Part shown: positions 25,201 through 33,322 of the stretch, one piece after another
Numbering within the stretch: the first letter of the stretch is position 1
Layout of the letters: each line of letters starts with the position of its first letter
Source: Chromera velia
Lineage: Eukaryota > Sar > Chromeraceae
Direction of reading: 5' to 3'
NCBI GenBank assembly: GCA_018398765.1
Contig: JAHBMJ010000770.1
Span: forward strand, 2,817 to 41,250
Length of the DNA: 38,434 bases
Notes under the pieces: model-generated
What the model was told of the DNA's origin: nothing
Seen by the model: the letters and a program-made list of their open reading frames with translations, nothing else
The model's database searches: none
Position numbers and translations under genes: made by a program

Positions 25201-26079
25201 GGACAGAAAAAGGTCTGGCCGGGAAGAGCAGGCAGGGAACAGAAGGTTGAAGTGCACTGCACTAAATGGACGGGTGAGGGACGCCGAAGCGCTTCTCGTG
25301 ACGGATACCCACACCCATCTCTGCCCCCCTTGCCCCTGCACTCCTTTCTGCAGCAAACTGTCCTTTGAATCTCTTCCCTGTGCACAAGCTCTCGAACCTG
25401 AAGGTGGAGGGATACGAGTCAACAGGCCCAGACAAGCAGTGGCTGGGGATCCCCAACACACACGGAACAGACCTCACAGTCAAGTGCGCAGAGGGAAGCA
25501 TAGGCGTGCCAGGAACAGGTCAGTGAATCAAAGACCGAGGCTCCTTGCGCCAAAGTGATGACTTGAAGTTTTTCCTCTCTTTTGCTTCAACACTGTCTGT
25601 GCGTTGCGTTGAACCGACCCTTGTCCGCTACGTGTTTCGCTGCTTTCTTCACGCTTCTGCCCCTTTTTTTGTCGTCCGTCTATCCCTCTCTCTGTCCATC
25701 TGGCTGTCTGCAGGGAATGAGGACGACAAAGGTGACATTGCGTGTCGGTGGGGCAAATGGTCGCGGCCTCTTCTCAAATGCCAAAGTCAGTGGGTTCTCT
25801 CGCTGATCTCTCTCTCTCTCACCCATGTTCCTTCATGTCCTCTATAGAACCGTTTTCTCGACTATCCTACACCACTATGGTCCAGTTTTCTTCCGACCAT
25901 CTTGATTCCATTTGTGTCAAATCTTGCGTTGCATGACGACTTTTTTCTCTTTCGTGTACAAATTTTGTGTACGCTCGCCTCTACTCTGTTCGTCCGTACT
26001 GCGTAGTCCGAAATACTTCGGCGTTCGATGCAGGCCCACTCTTGTGCATTAACAGTGACCCAACAGTCTTTGTTTATGT

Positions 26080-26133
<54 letters not shown>

Positions 26134-29100
26134 GAATTCTGCCTTTGCTGACTTTCTTCTTTCCCCCACACATCAATCAATGGGCGTGCATGCAGAGCCA
26201 TGCAACATGGATCAACTCAGGCAAGATGTGATGAGCATGGGAGGACGGTATGTGGTGCAACCGTTCGGCACAGAGGAGGAAGCCATCCAGCCTTTGGGAA
26301 AGGTGCTTGTAGGCTGCAGGTCCGTCGCTCTGTCTCTCTGTTTGCCTTATCTATTTGCCTCTCTGCTATGTTTTCTCTGTTTTTCTTCTGCCTTGTCACT
26401 TTGCCTCTCTGCTATGTTTTCTCTGTTTTTGTTTTTGTCTGCCGATGAACCTCTTGGTTCTTCTGTCTGGACACCGGATGACTTTCTGCTTCTATTAATA
26501 CGAGATTAGGAGTGCAGGTAGATAGTGAAAGCACCCAGCTGGCCTCTCGCTTTTTATTTTCCTTCTCTTTTGTAATCTGCGAATGTATTGATGCATGTCG
26601 ATTTGGGCAGGCATGTTCGTGCCTTCTTCTTCTGTTTGCAGAGCGGACGCAGAGCCTCTTGACAAGACCAACAGACAAATCCTCATGTGTCAGGACGGCG
26701 CCTTCGAGAAGGTCTCAATTTTGTGCAGACGTCAGTTGCTCATTCATTCGGAAAAAATACAAATCTCTGACCAACGCTGACAATGAGACGAGTGAGAGGG
26801 TGGGGAGAGAAGTAAAAGACGGGGTAAAAATAGAGAGTTGAGTTGACCAAAGTGCTGTTCAGTCTCGTGACCTTCTCTCTGGAGCAGTCTGAAAACAAAG
26901 TCTTCCGCTGCTCAATCAGTCGACAGAAAAACGAATCATTCCTGCGACCTTCTAGAGCTGCTAAATCCCATGTTCCTTCCAGCGGGAGGGAGCGGACCAG
27001 GAGATGATCAAAGAGAGAGCAAGAGGTACCCTGGATATTCTTATGAACCGGGATGAACGGCACAAATTAAAATACAAGGCATGCATGTTGATCCTTGAAT
27101 CTGTCATTGTGTGTGTGTGCAGAGAAATGCCCCGAATTTGACGTCCAGGAGGAGGGGTATCTCTACGAGAGGGTCTCTTCCGACGTGTATCGCGAGCGTG
27201 CGGCCATCCGTGTCTCCTGCGAGGACCATCTGTCCACCAACGCATTGGCAGATGGAACCCCCGTGCTTGGGGACTCGGAGCTCATCGAGTGCATTTTTGG
27301 ACACTGGATGACGAGGAAGATCCAGTGCTTCCGTCAGTCAACTCATGCACTCTTAGTTGTTCTCTGTCCTTCAGCTCAAGCATGCAACAGTGTCTTGTGC
27401 ATGAATCTACATGTGGATGTATGTACCAAATTGCCAACAGTAATTGGTTTCTTCTTTTTCACTCTCATTTCGTGTAGAGAGTGACAGCGAATTGTCTGCA
27501 ACGTCTCTAAATGTGAACATGTGTCGTCTCTTCCTTTGATCTCTGCCCTGCAGCCCGTTGCCCGGCTTGGCCCTTCATGACCCCCAACTATGAGATCATC
27601 CCCCCCTTGTCCACTCTCCAAGAGGCCTACCCGCTGGGACTCAGACATGGCCACTCGGTGGACGTGAAGTGCTCGGCAGGATTCACCCCTGCCATGGGCA
27701 GTAAGGGAAAGAGCAGAACCACGGTCACGTGCAGCCACGGGGCCATGCAGTCGATCGACATCGAGTGCTCTGGTCAGTCTTCAGATCAAAACAGAACTTT
27801 TACGTTGTGATTGAGTCGTAGCCAACGATGAATACAGACAATTCTGCCAATTCCACAACGGAAAAGAGAAGCGAAAGGGTGAAAAACAATGACAAAGACT
27901 ATGAACACAGATGCATCAATGACTCCCGGGTGGATCTCCAACAACGGAAGTCGCTGCATTTCTGGCGGGTATCCGCAAGGATGAATCGTTTGGTGTGTAC
28001 ACCTTTGTGTGTCTGCAGAAATGTGCGGCCCCCTGGAGAAGCAGTGGGGCAACTTCAACCCTGTCGCGCATCACGTGATCCCGGTGCTTCCAGACAACTA
28101 CATCTGGCACTTTGACTTGGAGATGAAGCACATGAGCCAACTGGACGTGATGTGCAACATCAATTCCGGATACGCTGCCATGGGGGGGCACTGGAACCAG
28201 ACAGAGAGGATCGCGTGCATTCACGGGAAGTGGGAGATCCCCACCATTCAGTGCGGACGTGAGTTCGTATACATGTAGTGTTGTTCTCCTTCCCCGCGGA
28301 TCACTTTGCAAGGAACAAGAACCATTATCCTCACTCAGCTTCTCTCAGAAGTTGTATTTGCCGGATGCGTCTTCTTCCACTGAATGTGGACCGACAATCA
28401 TGCCTTGCTTGTCGTCGTATTCATTGATTCATGCATGCACACCTTCCCTTCCCTTCCCTGCTATACATCTGCATCGAGACATCGTATCTGTATGACGCTT
28501 CCCTGTGTCCCGACTACGTGCATGCATCGATGTATGCAATGCATTTCTGCAGCCATGTGCCTCCCTCTAGACGAAGACCCGGCCATCAGACACTTCCAGA
28601 CCAACGCGTACAAGATTGAAAGCGATGCAGAGACAGACGACCCGGACGTTGTACAGAAGCCTCTCGCAACCGCGACCGTCTCGTGCAAGGAAGGATTCGA
28701 GCCGGTCGGTTGGGAGGGGCTTCCTTTCCCTCATTGCACGACTAACCACAACCCCCCGTTGTTGCCTCTTCTTCCCTTCCCTTCTTGCATCATTCTTTGT
28801 CAACTTTTGTCTGTTCTTATCTTTGTCTGTATCTTTGTCTGTCTGTCTGTTTGTCTGTTTGTATCTTTGTCCCTATTTTTGCCTGTGTGCAGACCCAGGT
28901 CGTGACTGACGACGGCCTTTTGCCTGAGAAGACATTCTACCCCAGAAAGCCTGGCGAACCTGCGAAAGACAGACTGATCTGCCTCAATGGGGTCTGGCAG
29001 GGCGCCACGCTCTCTTGCAGAAGTCAGCAGAGCTAAGAGAAACCTGGCTTCTCTCTCTCCCTTGGTTTGCCGCTAGGGCTCTTTTGTGTTTTTTGAAACG

Positions 29101-32100
29101 ACGCACAAAGAAGAGCTTCCTTGTGATTGCTACGGGAGGTTGCCCCACTTCAAGACCTTCAGGGATACTCAATGGCAAAGAATGCACAAATTAATATATC
29201 CACAAGCCTTAAGTGCCTTTTCGAACTCAACTCTAAGGAATTTATCTCGGCTGGCCATGAACTCATTGTGCATGTGTGAATCTCTCTTTGTGTCCTTATA
29301 AGTATATTCTATGCACAAATAAATACGTTCCTTCGTGTGCAGAGACCTGCCCCGAGAAGATGATTCACGACTGGGACAGATTTGCAGTCTTCAAGGCGGA
29401 CTTTGAGAGGGCACCCATGGGAGAGGAAATCTGGGTGGGTCAGTCGGGTCCCTTGTAAGACCATTGAAACAAACCAACAAACTAAGTTTTGGGAGTCAAT
29501 TGAGGCATACAGAGTTCAGGGAAGAAATAGAAAGGGGGACAGAAAAGCGGAGCCACAAAAGCAGAGGTCCATCTGTCTCAACAATTTCGGAAAAGTAGTG
29601 TGTTCACGTTCTTTCGGTCCCCTCGCTCACCTAAACTCTTCACTAAGGCTGCTTTCTTGATGAGAATTGGGATCTTGCATCTGACTCTATGGACTGAACA
29701 GACGCGGGTGGGTTCAAGGCAAGCTGGGTATGATCGGTGGCGTGAATGAAAATTCCGATCACATCTGTGTGCTTGCAGTCGAAAGAGAAAGTGGAGGAGT
29801 GCCGATTTGTAGACAAGAAGAAGAAGGACGACGGCAAGTGTCCTCCTGCTGTTGTGCACGGCACAGTCCGACTGGTGAAATGTCGGGATGACACCGTCAA
29901 GACGTCAGTCGACCAGACGATAGATATTTTGTTCTTTCTCGCATGAGTAAATCTCTTTTTTAAAGTAGAAATATTCAGATGAAAAGGTTGAAATCTTTGT
30001 CAGGCAACTCTCTCCTTCTCCTCGAGAGTCTCGTTGTATCCTCACCTTCTGTTTTATCTCCAATGTCAAAGCCCAGGAGGGTCTCGGAAAGAGTGATGCA
30101 TTTTCACGTTTCCCCTCTGCATCGAGACCTCTCTGTGAACAGAGGCAAAAAGACAGGTAGGTATACAAGTGTATGCAAGTGCTTTATTGATTATATATAT
30201 ATGTGTGTGTGTGTGTGTGCTTCCTGCTTACAGAAAGGGTTACAACCCCTCCAGTCTGAGAGACATGAAGTTGCACGGCTACTCTTGGTACCAGGAGACC
30301 ACGTGCCAGGACGGACGATGGACGAAAATCACACTGCAGTGCAAGAGTCAGTCAGTCAGTCAGGCAGATAAGCAAGTGATTCAACAGGCAGGTAGACATA
30401 GTGAACAAGTCTCCCATCACAATTCCGACGGCCAGCACGATCCTCCTCTTGTCTCCTACTGCAGCCTTTCTGATCAACATTAGCCACACCAAAGCCAGTC
30501 AGAGTGGGAAGCAGTGCTCGAACTTTGACACAAGTTTCCCTTCTCATGTCCCCCTCTTGAATGTCTTCTATGTCTTTTTCTCGTCTGCCTGTTTGTGGGT
30601 GCAGAGAAATGCCAGCCGGACTTTACCAACGTGCTGCAACAAAAATGCCTCAACTATCACGCCACGAGTGCGCACTCTCCGTGCAACAAGGCCCTCACAC
30701 GACCCGAATTTGCAGGTATGCCAGCTTTTTTCTGACTGGCTGCCTGTCTGTCTGTCTGTCTGTCTGTCTGTATGTATGTTGCTTTGTCTGCCTGTCTGCC
30801 TGTCTGTCTGCTTGTGTTGCTTAGATGAGCGCCTACAGGTGCCCAATTTTAAACCACTTGCAGCAAAGGACCGGAATAACGAAATACCCCCCTTTAGCCT
30901 GCATCGAGTGGCCAGAGAGAAAAAGGTTGATGATCTCTTCCCTTGGTCAAAATAATGGTTGGAGGGATATACGGAAATCGACGGAGGTTCCTGGACAGAT
31001 ATGGAGGGATGACACTCGTGGCTTGTAGTGAAAGGTTTTGTCTTCAAAGTTGGATCTCAAATTGGAAACACCCATGGGGATCATGGAAGATCCACAGCAG
31101 CGTCGTTGCATCTGTGCATGGTCACAACCGTAAGCACATCTGTTTTTTTCTGCATGCACAGCTGTTCCCCACATCTGTCTCTCGTCTCTTTTCTTCTCTT
31201 GTCTTGATTTCAGGCGATGCGAAGGACGCGTTCGAGGAACACGAGGAAGTTTACGGAAAGACGAGAGAGAAGGAGATGAAAGCCATCGAGGAAGCGTGGA
31301 CCTCAGAGGGAGGGTTTGACCATTCAGACCTCATGAAGAAGATTCATGCCTCTGGGAGGTACACAAAGTGCGCCAAGAGACAGTGCGAGGGCAGTGGTCT
31401 CTCCGGCAATTCTCCCTACAAGATCATCAAGACGATCATCAAATTCAACCCGAACTCGATTGACCCCGTCTCTGGGGCTCGTAACGGAGATCCCGATGTG
31501 ATCAGCTGGGCGAGACAGGTAGGTTCGTTTACTTGTTTGTTGGTTCAATTGTCTTTAAATTCCTTTTGTTAGTTCGTCTGAGAATGCCCACTTGTCTTGT
31601 TAACCACGTGGCTTCTGACTGACAGGCACATCCAGACGGAGATTGACTGAAGGGAAAATGGGATTATTGGATCTTCAATATTTATCTTAGTCTTTCACAG
31701 GGGGATTCTTCATCAGCATGCAGTCACACAGAGAGCATGCACCCTTGCGCCCCTCCCATGGCTGCATCAGCACGGAGACACCCACGTGATTCATTGATTT
31801 TCATACAGAAATAAGTGCATGCACTGTATGCATGCAGCACGGAGACACCCACGTGATCACGTGCAACAGCGAGAAGGGGTACGCCCCCGTGCACCTCCAG
31901 TACGAGTCCTTCACGATCGACTCCAACTTCCAGGATGTGGTGGGCACAGTCACGTGCGACGACGGTTATTGGACTGCCATGCCCTTCACATGTGATCGTC
32001 AGTCGGAGGGAGTTACTTTTCTTTTTCACCCAGAGAGAGCATCGTAGCACAGATGCAAATCAAAGAATGAAAAGTAAGACAGGCGCCTGAGACCAGTAGC

Positions 32101-33322
32101 GATAGAAAAGTGCCCCATAAATTAAACACACTAGGAGAGTGTACAAGTATGCCCTTGAAAGTGACTCGAACGTTTTGAAAAATGAGCTGCGGGCTGCGGA
32201 AGATTTTGAAAAACAGCAGACCATTTCATCCAATACCCATTCAGGCTGGAGACTGTCAACAATCGTATAGAAGATCTGCTTCAAGAAAACCAAACTCCCT
32301 TAATTTTTATTGCAGGAGGGTGCCAAGGTCCGTTCGATCTCTACGACCCTCTCCGAAACCAGTGGCTCCCTTTGTTCACGCAGACGAAATTGGAGAATTA
32401 CATCCGACAGGTCCAATCGGAGGATAAGGCGCCTCACAAGAGAACTCAAGGAAGCTGGCAGGGTCCCCTTGCCTCCCAAGAGATCGTGAGTTATCTGAGA
32501 ACGCATGACTTGTTGGGCCGAGCTGAGAATGCCCCTCAGATTATTTGGAAGACGGAGGCCAGACGGATGATGGGCATGATGGCCGTGCCTTGGTGGACTT
32601 TGTATCTTTTGCAACAGGGGAAAGGACAGCCGTTTCACAAAATGATGGAATTGCGCCGATACAAAAAGAGCTGGCAAGCATTAGAGCATGAATTTTCGCA
32701 ATTCATGAAACAAAATCCCGGCAATGAAACGAATCCTACGTGGGCATTCCACCGACGAGGACAACACCCCCAATTCTTCCAGAATGTCAACGAGACCATC
32801 CCCCTTTACAAGCACTGGGCAATTTGGGGCCCCGGTTGTTGTGACCCGACAAATTGTTGGAGGGGGTTGTGGGGGCCGGCCGAGCGTCAATGTTCGGCCC
32901 GGTGGTGGGGACGGGGTAGTTGGGTGGTCTTTGAACGTTTGAAGAATGGAAAGAGGGAGGATGGGCGGGAGATTTTCTTCTCCTTTTGCAACGCCGGAGG
33001 TTCCTGGGCACCCTCCGAGCGAATCACCTCAGGGACCTACCCCCAAGATATGGTCCAGACAGTGGGGTACCATCCGGAATCCCACTATATGTGGAAAGGG
33101 TACACCCCGGGTCCAATACCAGAGTACAAAACTCAGGAAGATTTTTTCTTCTCAGAACCTGTGCTGCCGACGCTGGTGGACCCACGCAGAATGGCCAAGA
33201 CACCAGAGCAGGTGAACTTGAAGGACATCAGAGGAGACGACAAGGGATTCGAGGACAACGAAGTGGTGGAGGATGCAGGCATTGTCAAGCAGTCACCCAG
33301 AGATTTGTCTTACAACCAGTAA
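13737..33322 (+). CDS. giant secreted multi-sushi (CCP) protein, 40 exons
   Basis: I chained 40 exons whose phases fit from ATG 13737 to TAA 33320-33322: 7,728 nt, 2,575 aa. Exon coordinates are given in the module entries below. Order: signal peptide, hydrophilic region, LamG/ConA-like domain (about 200-426), short Cys-rich CGNGVVDEGEDCD module, about 21 sushi modules (450-2240), unique C-terminal domain (2241-2575). No membrane anchor or GPI signal is visible, so it is predicted to be secreted. Sushi domains are two-disulfide beta folds that mediate protein or carbohydrate binding; large tandem arrays suggest an adhesive, matrix or surface-complex role. Introns between modules are all phase 1, which allows module duplication. 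I know no named homologue. Extra exons in large introns (for example 30716-31213) cannot be excluded. Confidence 0.85.
14147..15901 (+). CDS. sushi gene exons 3-5: N-terminal region and LamG/ConA-like domain
   Basis: Exons 14147-15063, 15387-15555 and 15809-15901. The first 150 residues or so are acidic, with a TTTPPPP run. Then comes an all-beta-looking region: LQNGFTLYFTIDFSAVSAGK, FDNGFGFQIVAV, LRIGFSWNGQ, GVWVLGCSHGANDCFNG, VVKAMKLVYKSQ. Strand pattern and the closing F-N-G-x-hydrophobic-x-x-M-x-hydrophobic-x-Y signature fit a laminin-G/concanavalin-A-like lectin fold, which binds glycans or proteins. An RGD tripeptide occurs in VRGDGL; it may be chance. Domain call is by pattern only. 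Confidence 0.65.
16165..16461 (+). CDS. exon 6: Cys-rich module plus sushi module 1
   Basis: The exon starts with ACGNGVVDEGEDCDP, the signature of the short DUF4215/Myxococcus-type cysteine-rich repeat. After CSCNCFWRC comes sushi module 1: CPEF, VRCAA, LVCRKGGKWDEPTLRC. Phase 1 at both ends. Confidence 0.8.
16772..16963 (+). CDS. exon 7: sushi module 2
   Basis: Complete module in one symmetrical phase 1-1 exon (192 bp). Cysteines in DCRITY, VVCANG, ACIDGTWT and LACY follow the C-C-C-x-(D/N)G-x-W-C pattern shared by all modules. Confidence 0.85.
17315..17506 (+). CDS. exon 8: sushi module 3
   Basis: Symmetrical phase 1-1 exon of 192 bp, the same length as exon 7. Motifs: PCKEYRDL, HGADRNITCSAGYA, LCDNGAWTAQTLDC. 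Confidence 0.87.
17695..17730 (+). pseudogene. vestigial copy of the exon 9 start
   Basis: TTGCAG followed by codons reading LECVNLEY aligns codon by codon with the functional exon 9 start (TTGCAG, LDCPHFEY) 65 bp downstream. It soon meets a TGA. It looks like a decayed exon start that retains an AG acceptor. Confidence 0.55.
17760..17963 (+). CDS. exon 9: sushi module 4
   Basis: Phase 1-1 exon of 204 bp: DCPHFEYDQLSYKL, HHGDAVTLACKDG, FCRGGLWDVPLLQCF. Its end and donor are copied in a 42-bp tandem duplication just downstream. Confidence 0.88.
17988..18025 (+). repeat. duplicate of exon 9 end with second 5' splice site
   Basis: 17946-17987 and 17988-18025 are tandem copies (one 4-bp gap, one further mismatch). 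Both contain CTCTCTTACAATGCTT followed by GGTTAGT. The second copy offers a second donor in the intron. Confidence 0.8.
18261..18730 (+). CDS. exons 10-11: sushi module 5
   Basis: Exon 10 (18261-18312) has DECPPLSEFPVAPERKD; a phase-2 intron then splits the module. Exon 11 (18591-18730) has YQIDFGG, STVRCTGGYGREGE, VRCIVGSYEPVELEC and ends in phase 1. Confidence 0.8.
19271..19307 (+). pseudogene. vestigial copy of the exon 12 acceptor and start
   Basis: ATATTCCTTCCTC, then a pyrimidine tract, CTGCAG and AGCGGTGTCC recur almost exactly at 19335-19374, where the real exon 12 starts. Translation of the copy begins KRCPLEYNS, again sushi-like. Using its AG would shift the frame, because the offset is 68 bp. 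Confidence 0.65.
19365..19553 (+). CDS. exon 12: sushi module 6
   Basis: Phase 1-1 exon of 189 bp: RCPMFELESRNYVLLGG, TRKIGCAEGYSAVG, VCTDGEWSVQTLRC. The donor is GTCAGTCAGTCAG. Confidence 0.88.
19873..20501 (+). CDS. exons 13-14: sushi module 7
   Basis: Exon 13 (19873-20032): RCKTFKAQANMCDPNSEGEC and onward; it ends in phase 2 at ATA GA before GTCAGT. Exon 14 (20359-20501): CNTAHGFRARNPENGKYQ, ITCLGDENLQQEE, VMLRCE. The G-x-W motif before the last Cys is missing, and there are two extra Cys near the start. A second donor GTAAGG in exon 13 would break the next frame. Confidence 0.72.
20685..21759 (+). CDS. exons 15-18: sushi module 8, split in four
   Basis: Exons 20685-20789, 20864-20935, 21222-21292, 21585-21759. 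Exon 15 (HCSPTEFSLFTS) and exon 16 (FCDGSEVQPVLNSEAYEV) each look like a module start, so one may be a leftover of a lost module. Exons 17-18 complete the pattern: VMISCAANFSS, an Ala/Glu-rich insertion, then VCENGNWTQRTLIC. Exon 15 could also end at 20777; both keep the frame. Confidence 0.65.
21955..22149 (+). CDS. exon 19: sushi module 9
   Basis: Phase 1-1 exon of 195 bp: QCKSEYTELDAHAEYVV, HGNERIIKCADDAS, VVCVNGLWTARTLIC. Confidence 0.88.
22167..22227. repeat. compound (CT)n(GT)n microsatellite
   Basis: About 14 CT units run directly into about 16 GT units, some 20 bp inside the intron after exon 19. Confidence 0.9.
22587..23348 (+). CDS. exons 20-21: sushi module 10
   Basis: Exon 20 (22587-22775): DCSEASLPMNREGYIKRL, WSHGSVWRYTCDEGFSPF. 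Exon 21 (23274-23348): FYDVQCNDGQFGALELLC. The intron inside the module is phase 1. The donor of exon 21 is GTGAGTGAGTGAG. Confidence 0.8.
23653..23865 (+). CDS. exon 22: sushi module 11
   Basis: Phase 1-1 exon of 213 bp: SCDKLPVPDLVRYKL, EHGTFVKVMCNDQH, LQCVYGSWEPLTLSC. Confidence 0.88.
24128..24349 (+). CDS. exon 23: sushi module 12
   Basis: Phase 1-1 exon of 222 bp after a (CT)n tract: DCPPFQFSSEDARRHRYKL, two N-glycosylation-type sites (NMTNAS), HGTAAEVRCNDTS, VCEDGTWTAFDVLC. Confidence 0.88.
24758..25006 (+). CDS. exon 24: sushi module 13
   Basis: Phase 1-1 exon of 249 bp with no in-frame start of its own: SCHEQTKATSPKDHPALYF, MMVECEDGWTPTSGQE, YCYDGSFSHVWLVC. Confidence 0.85.
25354..25785 (+). 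CDS. exons 25-26: sushi module 14
   Basis: Exon 25 (25354-25518): NCPLNLFPVHKLSNLKVEGY, HGTDLTVKCAEGSIG. Exon 26 (25714-25785): DIACRWGKWSRPLLKC. The intron inside the module is phase 1. Confidence 0.83.
26082..26133. repeat. (CT)n microsatellite
   Basis: A run of about 25 CT units, once interrupted, lies about 60 bp before the exon 27 acceptor and may serve as its pyrimidine tract. Confidence 0.88.
26196..26730 (+). CDS. exons 27-28: sushi module 15
   Basis: Exon 27 (26196-26319): PCNMDQLRQDVMSMGG, LGKVLVGC, ending in phase 2. Exon 28 (26642-26730): LMCQDGAFEKVSILC; Phe replaces the usual Trp. The intron between them has a 31-bp direct repeat (26354-26384 and 26400-26430). Confidence 0.8.
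27123..27332 (+). CDS. exon 29: sushi module 16
   Basis: Phase 1-1 exon of 210 bp: KCPEFDVQEEGYLYERV, AAIRVSCEDHLST, IECIFGHWMTRKIQC. Confidence 0.87.
27554..27772 (+). CDS. exon 30: sushi module 17
   Basis: Phase 1-1 exon of 219 bp: RCPAWPFMTPNYEII, HGHSVDVKCSAGFTPAMG, VTCSHGAMQSIDIEC; Met replaces the usual Trp. Confidence 0.87.
28019..28258 (+). CDS. exon 31: sushi module 18
   Basis: Phase 1-1 exon of 240 bp: MCGPLEKQWGNFNP, LDVMCNINSGYAAMGG, an N-glycosylation-type site (NQT), IACIHGKWEIPTIQC. Confidence 0.87.
28553..29022 (+). CDS. exons 32-33: sushi module 19
   Basis: Exon 32 (28553-28704): MCLPLDEDPAIRHFQTNAYK, ATVSCKEGFEP, ending in phase 0 at GTCGGT. Exon 33 (28893-29022): LICLNGVWQGATLSC, ending in phase 1. 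Confidence 0.8.
29343..30346 (+). CDS. exons 34-36: sushi module 20, split in three
   Basis: Exons 29343-29434, 29779-29903 and 30234-30346; inner introns are phase 0 and phase 2. Motifs: TCPEKMIHDWDRFAVFK, then a Lys-rich insertion with extra Cys (VEECRFVDKKKKDDGKC), VRLVKCRDD, TKGYNPSSLRD, TTCQDGRWTKITLQC. Confidence 0.77.
30605..31997 (+). CDS. exons 37-39: sushi module 21 with large insertion
   Basis: Exons 30605-30715, 31214-31518 and 31838-31997. The start is KCQPDFTNVLQQKC with several extra Cys. The middle exon adds about 100 charged residues (EEHEEVYGKTREKEMKAIEE, YTKCAKRQCEG). The last exon is typical: HGDTHVITCNSEKGYAPV, VTCDDGYWTAMPFTC. The 498-bp intron after the first exon could hide another exon (see findings), but direct joining keeps the frame. 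Confidence 0.68.
30743..30778. repeat. (CTGT)n microsatellite
   Basis: About eight CTGT units followed by two TATG-like units in the intron after exon 37. Confidence 0.85.
31769..31790 (+). pseudogene. duplicate of the last sushi exon start
   Basis: AGCACGGAGACACCCACGTG and the next two bases are repeated exactly at 31836-31857, where exon 39 begins. The copy includes the AG of the acceptor and lies 67 bp upstream. Confidence 0.75.
32316..33322 (+). CDS. exon 40: unique C-terminal domain
   Basis: A single 1,007-bp exon, far longer than most exons of the sushi region, encodes the last 335 residues and the TAA stop. It is rich in Trp, Tyr and Phe: VPWWTLYLLQQ, YKHWAIWGPGCCDPTNCW, RWWGRGSWVVFERL, CNAGGSWAPSERITSGTYPQ, HYMWKGYTPGPIPEY. 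There are five Cys in the middle and N-glycosylation-type sites (NETN, NETI). I do not recognise the domain. It could be a small enzyme-like or lectin-like fold; no catalytic motif is evident. No terminal hydrophobic segment. Confidence 0.85.

Noticed and set aside
29118-29190. Sushi-like fragment GRLPHFKTF in the intron before exon 34
   Set aside because: No good acceptor at its edge, soon stopped, and the similarity is only a few residues.
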